8,977 nucleotides of DNA from Treponema sp. (lineage in GTDB: Bacteria; Spirochaetota; Spirochaetia; Treponematales; Treponemataceae), in contig JAILQA010000037.1 in assembly GCA_024699205.1 (NCBI GenBank), positions 1 to 8,977 on the forward strand. The letters run 5' to 3'. How positions within the stretch are numbered: the first letter of the stretch is position 1; each line of letters starts with the position of its first letter. A program made the translations under genes and the position numbers. This document shows positions 1 through 7,970 of the stretch, piece by piece. The notes beneath the pieces are model-generated. The model searched no databases. It worked only from the letters and a program-made list of their open reading frames with translations, and was not told the origin of the DNA.

Positions 1-680
1 GACAGTCATTCGGTGCTTTTATTCCAAAAGGATTAACCTTGAACCTTGAAGGGGATGCAAATGACTACTTTGGAAAAGGCTTGAGTGGCGGAAAACTGGT
101 TATTCATCCTTCTACAACTTCAAATCTTGCTGCAGAAGAAAATATTATCATCGGAAACGTTGCTCTTTTTGGCGCAACCAGTGGAGAAGCCTATATAAAC
201 GGTGTAGCAGGTGAACGATTTGCTGTACGTAATTCAGGTGCGACTGCTGTTGTAGAAGGTTGTGGTGATCATGGTCTTGAATATATGACGGGCGGTCTGG
301 TTGCGATTTTAGGACCAACAGGAAGAAATCTTGCTGCCGGAATGAGCGGAGGGATTGCCTTTGTTCTTGATAAAAGTCACAACTTGTATAAAAAAGTTAA
401 CAAAGAGTTGGTTAGCATGGAAGATATTACGACTGCACATGATAAAGAACTTTTATTCCGCCTTATAAACAATCATTTTAAGGAAACAGGTTCAAAGGTT
501 GCAGAACGAATTCTTTCCAATTTCGATGAATCACTTAGTAATTTTAAGAAAATCATACCAAACGATTACAAGAAAATGCTTGAAGAAATTGCAAAAAGTG
601 AACAAAAGGGTTCCAGCCACGAAGAAGCAGTGATGGAAGCATTTAAAATTGTTACAAATACAGCGTCCAGCGTGGCATAA
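1..680 (+). CDS. gltB: Glutamate synthase large subunit, C-terminal part (5' truncated by window edge)
   Basis: This is the last ~225 residues of the glutamate synthase (GOGAT) large subunit, which hydrolyses glutamine and passes the ammonia to 2-oxoglutarate. The reading frame is open from the first bases: codons from position 3 read QSFGAFIPKG, a GltB-typical stretch, so the TTG at 39 is not a real start. Visible is the glycine-rich GXGXG beta-helix domain, with GDANDYFGKGLSGGKL, then GNVALFGATSGEAYINGVAG, GERFAVRNSGATAVVEGCGD and MSGGIAFVLD. After it comes the usual helical C-terminal tail. The glutaminase domain, the FMN-binding synthase domain and the Fe-S cysteines lie upstream, outside the window. 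The stop TAA at 678-680 is followed 16 bp later by gltD, the partner subunit, so the two are surely co-transcribed. Nothing in the visible part looks damaged. Family assignment is very secure. Confidence 0.96.
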   Translation, partial: QSFGAFIPKGLTLNLEGDANDYFGKGLSGGKLVIHPSTTSNLAAEENIIIGNVALFGATSGEAYINGVAGERFAVRNSGATAVVEGCGDHGLEYMTGGLVAILGPTGRNLAAGMSGGIAFVLDKSHNLYKKVNKELVSMEDITTAHDKELLFRLINNHFKETGSKVAERILSNFDESLSNFKKIIPNDYKKMLEEIAKSEQKGSSHEEAVMEAFKIVTNTASSVA

Positions 681-683
681 AAC

Positions 684-689
684 AGGGGG
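684..689 (+). promoter_or_regulatory. Ribosome binding site of gltD
   Basis: AGGGGG lies 7 nt before the ATG at 697. This fixes the gltD start there, rather than at the in-frame TTG at 649, which would lie inside gltB and has no comparable site. Confidence 0.75.
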
Positions 690-696
690 CAGAATT

Positions 697-2190
697 ATGG
701 GAAAAAATACCGGATTTATGGAATATAAAAGAACAAATAACGTAGACATTCCTCCAAAAGAAAGAATCTGCAATTTTGAGGAGTTTCATCTTCCTTTGGA
801 TGAAAATGCGCGTAGGACTCAGGCTGCCCGCTGTATGGATTGCGGCGTACCAATGTGTCAGAGTGCAATTAGATTAAAGGGGATGGTTACAGGTTGTCCT
901 CTTCATAATTATATTCCTGAATGGAATGATGCGCTTTATAACGGTCAGTTTGATATGGCAGCCTGGAGACTTTTAAAAACTTCAAGTTTCCCTGAGTTTA
1001 CCGGCCGTGTTTGTCCTGCTCTCTGTGAAAAGGCTTGTAATTGTGGCAGCAGGGAAGATGATGCAGTTACGATTCACGACAACGAATTATACATTATTGA
1101 ACATGCTTTTGAATCGGGGTATATGCAGCCTCAGATTCCAAAAACTCGAAGTGAAAAGCGGGTTGCCGTTGTTGGTTCTGGTCCAAGCGGACTTGCAGTT
1201 GCAGATTTGCTCAATCGGCGTGGTCATAATGTAACAGTCTTTGAGAGAGATGACAGAATTGGCGGACTTTTGATGTACGGTATTCCAAACATGAAGCTCG
1301 ACAAAAAAATCATTGACCGTCGTGTAGAGTTAATGAAAAAAGAAGGCGTTGAGTTTGTTACAGGAAAAGATATACGTACAAAAGAAGATGCAGAAGAGCT
1401 TCTTTCACGTTTTGATGCTGTAGCCTTGTGTTGTGGCGCCAAAAAAGCAAGACCTTTATCAGCTGCAGGTACAGAAATCAATGGAAAAGCTGTTGAAGGA
1501 ATTATGTTTGCAGTTGACTGGCTTAAAAGTGTTACAAAAAGCCTTCTAGATTCAAATCTCACCGACGCCGCTTTCATAACTGCAAAGGATAAACACGTCA
1601 TCGTCCTGGGTGGCGGTGATACTGGAAACGACTGCACAGGAAGTGCAATTCGTCTTGGTTGCCAGAGCATTACCCAATTGGAAATGATGCCTTGTCCTCC
1701 TGTAAAACGCGCTGCCGACAATCCATGGCCGGAGTGGCCTAAAGTTTTAAAAGTTGATTACGGTGCCGAAGAATCAATTTATAAATTTGGACATGACCCG
1801 CGGGTTTACAAAACTACAATCAAGGAAGTTTACAGCAAGGATGGAAAAATTTGCGGTGTAAAGACAGTTCAGGTTGAGTTCCGAATGATTGACGGAAAAC
1901 GCACTCTTTGCGAAATTGAAGGCAGTGAAAAAGACTTGCCATGCGACTTGCTCTTGATTGCCGCCGGATTCTTGGGAGCTGAAAATTACACAGCCCAAGC
2001 TTTTGGAGTTAATCTTACCCAGAGAAATACAGTTGAAACTCAAGAGGCTTGCTATAAAACCAATGTCGAAAAAGTCTTCACAGCCGGAGATATGCACCGT
2101 GGCCAGTCGCTTGTAGTCTGGGCGATTACAGAAGGCCGTGAATGTGCAAGACAAATTGATGAATACCTGATGGGTTATAGCAATGTTTAA
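697..2190 (+). CDS. gltD: Glutamate synthase small subunit (NADPH-oxidising beta subunit)
   Basis: The 497-residue GltD takes electrons from NAD(P)H through FAD and Fe-S clusters to the GltB active site. The cysteine-rich N-terminus has C46-x2-C49-x4-C54 and C67 (CMDCGVPMC, then [11 protein letters not shown]), and a second group C106, C110, C114, C116 ([14 protein letters not shown]). These are candidate [4Fe-4S] ligands. The spacing, with 12 residues between C54 and C67, matches my recollection of the Bacillus-type small subunit. The FAD-binding Rossmann motif VVGSGPSG is at 158-165, the nucleotide-binding GGGDTG at 305-310, and the C-terminal FAD contact [17 protein letters not shown] at 461-477. 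Length is normal for the family. The gene lies between gltB and purF, and its last 8 bp overlap the purF start. Homologous small-subunit-like oxidoreductases exist (dihydropyrimidine dehydrogenase and NfnB-like proteins), but adjacency to gltB settles the role. Confidence 0.96.
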   Translation: MGKNTGFMEYKRTNNVDIPPKERICNFEEFHLPLDENARRTQAARCMDCGVPMCQSAIRLKGMVTGCPLHNYIPEWNDALYNGQFDMAAWRLLKTSSFPEFTGRVCPALCEKACNCGSREDDAVTIHDNELYIIEHAFESGYMQPQIPKTRSEKRVAVVGSGPSGLAVADLLNRRGHNVTVFERDDRIGGLLMYGIPNMKLDKKIIDRRVELMKKEGVEFVTGKDIRTKEDAEELLSRFDAVALCCGAKKARPLSAAGTEINGKAVEGIMFAVDWLKSVTKSLLDSNLTDAAFITAKDKHVIVLGGGDTGNDCTGSAIRLGCQSITQLEMMPCPPVKRAADNPWPEWPKVLKVDYGAEESIYKFGHDPRVYKTTIKEVYSKDGKICGVKTVQVEFRMIDGKRTLCEIEGSEKDLPCDLLLIAAGFLGAENYTAQAFGVNLTQRNTVETQEACYKTNVEKVFTAGDMHRGQSLVVWAITEGRECARQIDEYLMGYSNV

Positions 2191-3616
2191 TAAGGATAAT
2201 AAAAATTTTTTAGATAATAATTCAGACAAGCTGCAGGATAAATGCGGGGTAGTAGGGATTTTTAATTCTCCACGAGCCGCAAGCTTGTCTTATTTTGCTT
2301 TATATTCTCTCCAGCACCGCGGACAGGAAAGCGCAGGAATTGCAGTCAGTGACGGGGGAAAAGTTCGCCTCCACAAGTCCATGGGCTTGGTTTCAGAAGT
2401 TTTTTCACCTTCAGAACTGTCTGCTTTGCCAGGAAATATTGCTGTAGCACATGTCCGCTATGCAACTGCAGGCGGTAAAACTGTAGAAAATGCCCAGCCA
2501 ATGGTAAATAACTTTATTCTTGGAACTCTTGCTTTGGCTCATAATGGACAACTAACAAATTATGCTGAGATTGAAGAACAGCTTGCTTTGAATGGAAGTA
2601 CTTTTTCTTCTTCCAGTGATACAGAAGTTATTTTAAAACTGATTGCAAAAGATTATAAACAGGGACTTGAGCAGGCTGTTAAAAATACCGTCCGTCAGAT
2701 AAAAGGTTCTTTTGCCCTCACAATTATGACAAAAGATACATTAATCGGCGTTCGTGATCCTAATGGAATAAGACCGCTGGTTTTGGGAAAAATCCCTTCT
2801 GATAGCAATCTTGAGCAGGAAGAGAATGGTCCTGCTTATATTCTTGCTTCTGAAACCTGTGCAATAGATGCTGTTAATGGCGAATATATCCGTGATATTG
2901 AGCCGGGAGAAATTGTTATAATCACAAAAGAGGGAATAAAATCCATTCCATCAGAAATACGAGCTCCAAAACGGACCTGCATTTTTGAATATGTTTATTT
3001 TGCCCGTCCAGACAGCGTGATTGATGGTATTCCAGTTCAAAAAGCCCGCGAAATGATGGGAGCTCAGCTTGCCCTCGAAGATACCGTCTCCGCAGATGTT
3101 GTAATTGGGGTTCCAGACAGTGGAATTGGAGCAGCTTTGGGCTATTCAAGACAAAAAAAGATTCCTTATGTAATGGGAATTGTAAAAAATAAATATACAG
3201 GAAGAACTTTTATTGCACCTACCCAAAAAGAACGCGAAAACATGGTTTTTGTCAAACTTAATGCAATCCGCTCAGATTTGGAAGGTAAGCGTGTAATTGT
3301 AATTGATGATTCAATCGTACGTGGAACTACAAGTCGCCGTCTGGTTCAGATTTTAAGGCGGGCAGGAGCAAAGGAAGTTCATTTTAGAGTTAGTTCACCA
3401 CCGGTAAAGTTTCCCTGTCATCTTGGCATAGATACTCCTACAAAAGCAGAATTAATAAGTTCCGCTCATGATGTAGAAGAAATCCGTCAGGAAATAGGAG
3501 CCGATAGCCTTGCCTTTATAAGCTTAAAAGGTATGATTTCTGCCTTGAGTTCCTGCTGTCCTTCAAGTGACGGTTTTTGTGAAGGCTGCTTTAGTGGAGA
3601 ATATCCAGTCCGTTAA
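2183..3616 (+). CDS. purF: Amidophosphoribosyltransferase (glutamine PRPP amidotransferase)
   Basis: PurF catalyses the first committed step of purine synthesis: PRPP plus glutamine gives 5-phosphoribosylamine. The 477-residue product has an N-terminal Ntn-type glutaminase domain and a C-terminal phosphoribosyltransferase domain. The nucleophile is C21 (DKCGVVGIFN), preceded by a 20-residue N-terminal stretch rich in Asn, Asp and Lys. That stretch must be removed to free the cysteine, as in Bacillus-type PurF. HVRYATAG (90-97) and HNGQLTN (120-126) are glutaminase-pocket motifs. The PRPP loop VIVIDDSIVRGTT is at 371-383. Candidate [4Fe-4S] ligands C266, C412, C466 and C469 place it in the Fe-S, propeptide-bearing class. 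The ATG at 2183 overlaps the gltD stop by 8 bp and has only a weak GATGGG upstream, so translation is probably coupled to gltD. The 3' end overlaps carB by 26 bp. Confidence 0.97.
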   Translation: MFNKDNKNFLDNNSDKLQDKCGVVGIFNSPRAASLSYFALYSLQHRGQESAGIAVSDGGKVRLHKSMGLVSEVFSPSELSALPGNIAVAHVRYATAGGKTVENAQPMVNNFILGTLALAHNGQLTNYAEIEEQLALNGSTFSSSSDTEVILKLIAKDYKQGLEQAVKNTVRQIKGSFALTIMTKDTLIGVRDPNGIRPLVLGKIPSDSNLEQEENGPAYILASETCAIDAVNGEYIRDIEPGEIVIITKEGIKSIPSEIRAPKRTCIFEYVYFARPDSVIDGIPVQKAREMMGAQLALEDTVSADVVIGVPDSGIGAALGYSRQKKIPYVMGIVKNKYTGRTFIAPTQKERENMVFVKLNAIRSDLEGKRVIVIDDSIVRGTTSRRLVQILRRAGAKEVHFRVSSPPVKFPCHLGIDTPTKAELISSAHDVEEIRQEIGADSLAFISLKGMISALSSCCPSSDGFCEGCFSGEYPVR

Positions 3617-6600
3617 TTTCATTCTTTATATCTACAAGACTAAAGTTATCTTCTGAATAAGAGCTCTCCAGACAGTCTGCAAGGGCATTTGCCGTATCAA
3701 TTGCAGTAAGACATTCAATGTCTTTTTCTACTGCATGTCTACGAAACTTGACACTTTCAGAATCAGGATCGCGACCTTTTGCTGAGGTTGAAAGCACATA
3801 AGTGATTTTTCCCGAATCCAGAAGAGTAATGATATTGTCATTGTGATTTTCGTGCACTTTATATACATGAGTTACAGGAAGTCCAGAGGCGGCAATTGTG
3901 TTTGCGTTTCTTTCAGTTCCATAAAGCTTAAATCCTAAATCATAAAAACGCTTTGCAATGGCAGGAAGCTCCGGTAAATCCATCTTTTTAACACTGAACA
4001 AAATGCCATAATCCGAATTATCACTTTTTTCTGAGTTTTTTGCTGTTTCGTATGCTTCCGGACGGATAAGCTTGATTTTTGCAGCCGTAAAGCCTTTGTA
4101 CATGGCCTCAATTCTTGTTTCTGCAATTCCAAGAACTTCCCCAGTTGATTTCATCTCTGGCCCAAGAGCTGTATCAACATCATTCAATTTTTCAAAGCTG
4201 AAAACCGGCACTTTTACGGCAAAATAATTTGGCGTTCTGTATAGACCGGTTCCAAATCCCATTTCTGTAATCTTTTCACCCATCATTGCACGGGTGGCAA
4301 GCTCTACCATAGGAACACCGGTTACTTTACTGATATAAGGCACAGTACGGCTTGAACGAGGATTTGCTTCAATAATATACAAATCATCCTTATAAATCAG
4401 ATACTGAATGTTCACGATTCCCTTTGTTTTTAGGGCAAGAGCAAGATCTGTAGACTGGCAGACAATTTTTTCTTTCAATTCAGGAGTAATACTCCAGCTA
4501 GGATAAGTTGCAATTGAATCCCCGGAATGAATACCAGTTCTTTCAACATGCTGCATAATTCCTGGAATAAGGACATTTTCTCCGTCGCAAATACAATCAA
4601 CTTCCAGTTCAAGACCTTCCATATATTTATCAATCAAAACTGGATTTTCGATTTTTTGTCTTAAAATGATTGCCATGTATTCTTTTACGTCTGCGCTTGT
4701 ATGGGCAATAATCATATTCTGTCCACCCAAAACATAACTTGGGCGCAATAATACCGGATATCCAATTCTTGCGGCGGCTTCCAGAGCCTGAACTTCTGTA
4801 AAAACGGTCATTCCCCGTGGTCGGTTGATTTTTAGACGGTCGCAAAGCTCTTCAAAACGCTCTCTGTCTTCTGCCAGGTCAATTGCATCTGCACTTGTAC
4901 CAAAAATTGGAATGCCCTGCTGGTCAAGAAACTTAGTAAGATTTATGGCAGTCTGACCACCAAAAGCAACTACAACACCAATTGGTTTTTCGGTATTGAT
5001 TACATTCATTACATCTTTAGGGGTAAGGGGTTCAAAATAAAGTCTGTCGGCTGTATCAAAGTCTGTAGAAACGGTTTCTGGGTTGTTATTTACAATGGCA
5101 ACTTCATAGCCAAGTTTTTTTAAGGCCCAGACACATTGAACGGAAGCATAATCAAACTCAATTCCCTGACCAATTCTGATTGGCCCTGAACCAAGAACAA
5201 TTACTGTGCCCTTTGATTTTTTCTGAGCTTCTTTTACTTCCTTCAAATAAGTTTCTGCTTCGTTTTCTCCATTACAGGTTGAATAAAAATATGGAGTTTC
5301 TGCGGCAAACTCTCCGGCACAAGTATCGACCATTTTAAAGGATTTAGGTTCAAAATGAAGGTTTTCTCTTGCAATACGTTCGATTTTCCACAAAAACCAT
5401 CTGTCAATCTGGGTGATTTCGTGGACATCTTCAACTGTAAGAATCTGACGTTTTAAGGCTTCGTAAATTGCAAAAATGCGACGGTCAGAGCTTTCACCAA
5501 CTGCAAGAATTATGTTGCGGTTAGATTCATTCTTAAAAGCAGGTAATTCAAGGGAATCTGTCTTTAATTCTGCACCTCGTACCGCTTTAAGAAGTGCTTC
5601 TTCAAAGTTTTGTCCAATTGCCATAACTTCGCCGGTTGCTTTCATTTGAGTTCCAAGAGTACGTTTTCCATAAACAAACTTATCAAAGGGGAACTTAGGC
5701 ATTTTTACAACAACATAATCCAAAACAGGTTCAAAACAAGCCTTGGTCTTTTTTGTAACAAAGTTTGGAATCTCATCAAGTGTAAGTCCTACGGCAATAA
5801 AGGCAGCAACTTTTGCTATTGGATAGCCGGTTGCCTTACTTGCCAGAGCCGAAGAACGGGAGACACGCGGATTTACTTCAATTACGGCATATTCAAAAGA
5901 ATCCGGTTTAAGAGCAAACTGACAGTTACAGCCACCTTCAATCTTCAATTCACTGATTATATTAAGGGCGGCGGTTCTGAGCATTTGGTATTCTTTGTCG
6001 GCAAGGGTGACAGTCGGAGCAACTACAATAGAATCTCCTGTATGAACACCAACCGGGTCAAGGTTTTCCATAGAACAAACGGTAATTACGTTTCCCTGAC
6101 TATCACGCATAACTTCAAACTCAATTTCCTTCCAGCCAGAAATACATTTTTCTACCAGAATCTGATGGATAGGTGAGCGGTGAAGTCCATTTTTTACAAT
6201 TTCGTCTAATTCGGCTTCTGTACGACAGATTCCGCCACCAGTTCCACCCAAAGTAAAGGCAGGTCTTATAATTGCAGGAAGACCAATTTCTTTATGGACA
6301 AACTCAATTGCAGCTTCGTAGGTGGTAACAACTTTTGAGGGAATTACCGGCTCCCCGATTTTTTCCATTGTATCTTTGAACATCTGACGGTCTTCGGCTT
6401 TATCAATGGTTTCTGGATTTGCACCCAAAAGCTGAACTCCGTGGCTTTCCAAAAAGCCTGATTTTGCAAGCTCCATAGAAAGGGTAAGTGCAGTCTGTCC
6501 ACCAAGAGTCGAAAGCAGGGAATCGGGTTTTTCTTTTTCTATGATACGTTCGATTGTCCGTAAAGTGAGTGGCTCAATGTAGATTTTATCTGCCATGTGA

Positions 6601-6773
6601 GGGTCAGTCATCAAAGTTGCAGGATTTGAGTTTACAAGAACAACCTCAAGTCCAAGGCTTTTTAATGCCCGGCAAGCCTGGTTTCCCGCATAATCAAACT
6701 CTGCAGCCTGTCCAATTATAATAGGACCAGAACCAATAACCATAACCTTATGTATTTTTTTATTTAATGGCAT
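3591..6773 (-). CDS. carB: Carbamoyl-phosphate synthase large subunit
   Basis: CarB makes carbamoyl phosphate from bicarbonate, two ATP and ammonia tunnelled from CarA. The 1060-residue protein has two homologous synthetase halves. The first has GSGPIIIGQAAEFDYAG from residue 14, GGQTAL at 91-96, the ATP-grasp motif RPAFTLGGTGGG from 170, HTGDSI at 244 and EVNPRVSRSSA at 299. The second has GSGPIRIGQGIEFDYASVQ from 528, RPSYVLGG from 677, HSGDSI at 749 and EANPRSSRTVPY at 802. The C-terminal MGS-like effector domain spans about 920-1038. The oligomerisation domain between the halves is short: only about 20 residues separate IDRWFLWKI from MVDTC, against roughly 55-60 in E. coli and B. subtilis. 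The start at 6773 is chosen because GGAG (6781-6784) lies 7 nt upstream. It overlaps the carA end by 10 bp, implying coupling. The 3' end overlaps purF. Confidence 0.97.
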   Translation of the reverse strand: MPLNKKIHKVMVIGSGPIIIGQAAEFDYAGNQACRALKSLGLEVVLVNSNPATLMTDPHMADKIYIEPLTLRTIERIIEKEKPDSLLSTLGGQTALTLSMELAKSGFLESHGVQLLGANPETIDKAEDRQMFKDTMEKIGEPVIPSKVVTTYEAAIEFVHKEIGLPAIIRPAFTLGGTGGGICRTEAELDEIVKNGLHRSPIHQILVEKCISGWKEIEFEVMRDSQGNVITVCSMENLDPVGVHTGDSIVVAPTVTLADKEYQMLRTAALNIISELKIEGGCNCQFALKPDSFEYAVIEVNPRVSRSSALASKATGYPIAKVAAFIAVGLTLDEIPNFVTKKTKACFEPVLDYVVVKMPKFPFDKFVYGKRTLGTQMKATGEVMAIGQNFEEALLKAVRGAELKTDSLELPAFKNESNRNIILAVGESSDRRIFAIYEALKRQILTVEDVHEITQIDRWFLWKIERIARENLHFEPKSFKMVDTCAGEFAAETPYFYSTCNGENEAETYLKEVKEAQKKSKGTVIVLGSGPIRIGQGIEFDYASVQCVWALKKLGYEVAIVNNNPETVSTDFDTADRLYFEPLTPKDVMNVINTEKPIGVVVAFGGQTAINLTKFLDQQGIPIFGTSADAIDLAEDRERFEELCDRLKINRPRGMTVFTEVQALEAAARIGYPVLLRPSYVLGGQNMIIAHTSADVKEYMAIILRQKIENPVLIDKYMEGLELEVDCICDGENVLIPGIMQHVERTGIHSGDSIATYPSWSITPELKEKIVCQSTDLALALKTKGIVNIQYLIYKDDLYIIEANPRSSRTVPYISKVTGVPMVELATRAMMGEKITEMGFGTGLYRTPNYFAVKVPVFSFEKLNDVDTALGPEMKSTGEVLGIAETRIEAMYKGFTAAKIKLIRPEAYETAKNSEKSDNSDYGILFSVKKMDLPELPAIAKRFYDLGFKLYGTERNANTIAASGLPVTHVYKVHENHNDNIITLLDSGKITYVLSTSAKGRDPDSESVKFRRHAVEKDIECLTAIDTANALADCLESSYSEDNFSLVDIKNEINGLDILH

Positions 6774-7960
6774 ATTTTTTCTCCATTGCATTCATCTTTA
6801 TTCATTAGTTTGACAAAATCATCGAACAAAAAGTTTGTATCATGAGGACCGCCGCAAGCTTCTGGATGGAATTGTACGCTGAATGCCGGCATATCCAGAT
6901 AATTTATACCTTCGCAGGTTCCGTCATTAACATTTATAAAGCTTTCTTTTGCATTTTCTGGAAGAGTAGAGCTTTCAACTGCATAACCATGATTCTGGCT
7001 GGTAATATAAACGCGGCCAGTTTCCAGATTTTTGACCGGATGATTTCCGCCACGGTGTCCGTATTTTAATTTTTTTGTCTGGGCTCCCTGCGAAAGAGCA
7101 AGCATCTGGTGTCCAAGACAGATTCCAAAAAGAGGGATTTTCTTTTCACAGATTTTTTTAATTTCTTTAATAACATCTGTGTTTTCTGCCGGGTCACCTG
7201 GTCCATTTGAGAGCATTACACCATCTGGATTAAGAGAAAAAATCTGCTCGGCTTTTGTGTCGTAAGGAACAACGATTACCGAGCATTTTCGTTTTTCAAG
7301 TTCTCGCTGGATGTTTGCCTTTGCTCCAAAATCAAAAAGAACTACTTTTTTGCTTTGTGTATTTATTGGACTTTCTCCTTGGATCTGAGAAGTCTTTCCA
7401 GCCTGTGCCTGCGGATTATCAGATGAACTTACGTGCTTTACGGCCTCTGTAATTTTATAAGCTTTTATTTGTTCCAGTTCAGCAGAAAAGTGTCCATTTG
7501 CAATCGCAAAATCGGCCTTATCAAGATTTTCAGCATATTTTCCGCTTATAATCATGCCGTTCATAACTCCGCTTTCACGGATTTTTTTTACAAGAGCACG
7601 GGTATCAATACCACAAATGCCTATAATTCCCTGGGCTTTCAAAAAATCATCAAGCTTTCCCTGACATCTGAAATTGGAAGGTTTATCACATTCTTCCCGG
7701 ACAATATAACCCCGGACATAACTTTTTTTGCTTTCAAAATCTTCATCGATAATACCATAATTTCCAATCAGAGGAAAACTTTGTGTTACAATCTGTCCGT
7801 AGTAACTGGGATCAGTCAAAGTTTCTATATAACCGGTCATTCCTGTGGTAAAGACAGTTTCGCCGATTGTTTTTCCTTTTGCACCAATGGCATTTCCTTC
7901 AAACAAAGTACCGTCTGATAAAATTAAAAATGCCTTTTCTTTATTATCCATACCTTTCAT
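6764..7960 (-). CDS. carA: Carbamoyl-phosphate synthase small subunit (glutaminase)
   Basis: CarA hydrolyses glutamine and channels the ammonia to CarB. The 398-residue product has the CarA-specific N-terminal domain (LSDGTLFEG at 15-22, TGMTGYIETLTDPSY at 39-53, PLIGNYG at 63-69). A class I amidotransferase domain follows, with nucleophile C281 in FGICLGHQ and the His365/Glu367 pair in SVQFHPEACGGPHDT. SNGPGDP at 251-257 is also typical. Between the domains, about residues 178-203 form a Ser/Gln/Asn-rich stretch longer than I expect for the family. I choose ATG 7960 because TGAGG (7966-7970) lies 5 nt upstream. The next in-frame ATG at 7951 has AAAGG only 1 nt away. Starts further upstream (ATG 8002, TTG 8017) fall inside a terminator hairpin. 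carB follows with a 10-bp overlap. Expression is probably controlled by the leader attenuator at 7988-8045. Confidence 0.95.
   Translation of the reverse strand: MKGMDNKEKAFLILSDGTLFEGNAIGAKGKTIGETVFTTGMTGYIETLTDPSYYGQIVTQSFPLIGNYGIIDEDFESKKSYVRGYIVREECDKPSNFRCQGKLDDFLKAQGIIGICGIDTRALVKKIRESGVMNGMIISGKYAENLDKADFAIANGHFSAELEQIKAYKITEAVKHVSSSDNPQAQAGKTSQIQGESPINTQSKKVVLFDFGAKANIQRELEKRKCSVIVVPYDTKAEQIFSLNPDGVMLSNGPGDPAENTDVIKEIKKICEKKIPLFGICLGHQMLALSQGAQTKKLKYGHRGGNHPVKNLETGRVYITSQNHGYAVESSTLPENAKESFINVNDGTCEGINYLDMPAFSVQFHPEACGGPHDTNFLFDDFVKLMNKDECNGEKICH
6781..6784 (-). promoter_or_regulatory. Ribosome binding site of carB, inside the carA 3' end
   Basis: Read on the minus strand, GGAG is followed by 7 nt and then ATG at 6773. 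It decides the carB start against the upstream in-frame ATG at 6791, which would precede this site and add six residues not typical of CarB. Confidence 0.7.
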
Positions 7961-7965
7961 ATCAG

Positions 7966-7970
7966 CCTCA
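7966..7970 (-). promoter_or_regulatory. carA ribosome binding site overlapping the leader-ORF stop
   Basis: Minus-strand TGAGG lies 5 nt before the carA ATG at 7960. Its first three bases are also the TGA stop of the 27-codon leader frame. A ribosome finishing the leader would therefore end on top of the carA initiation site, an arrangement typical of translational coupling. Confidence 0.65.

Noticed and set aside
1224..1721. Minus-strand frame of 165 codons opposite gltD.
   Set aside because: It is a shadow of the gltD coding frame: it covers the conserved FAD and NADPH domains and its own translation has no recognisable features.
3560..3585. Stem CCTTCA/TGAAGG near the purF 3' end as a terminator.
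   Set aside because: It is only 6 bp with a 14-nt loop and has no T tract on either strand; it lies inside purF coding sequence.
5610..6176. Long plus-strand frame (188 codons) opposite carB.
   Set aside because: It is a mirror frame of strongly coding carB sequence, with no ribosome site, family motif or plausible product.
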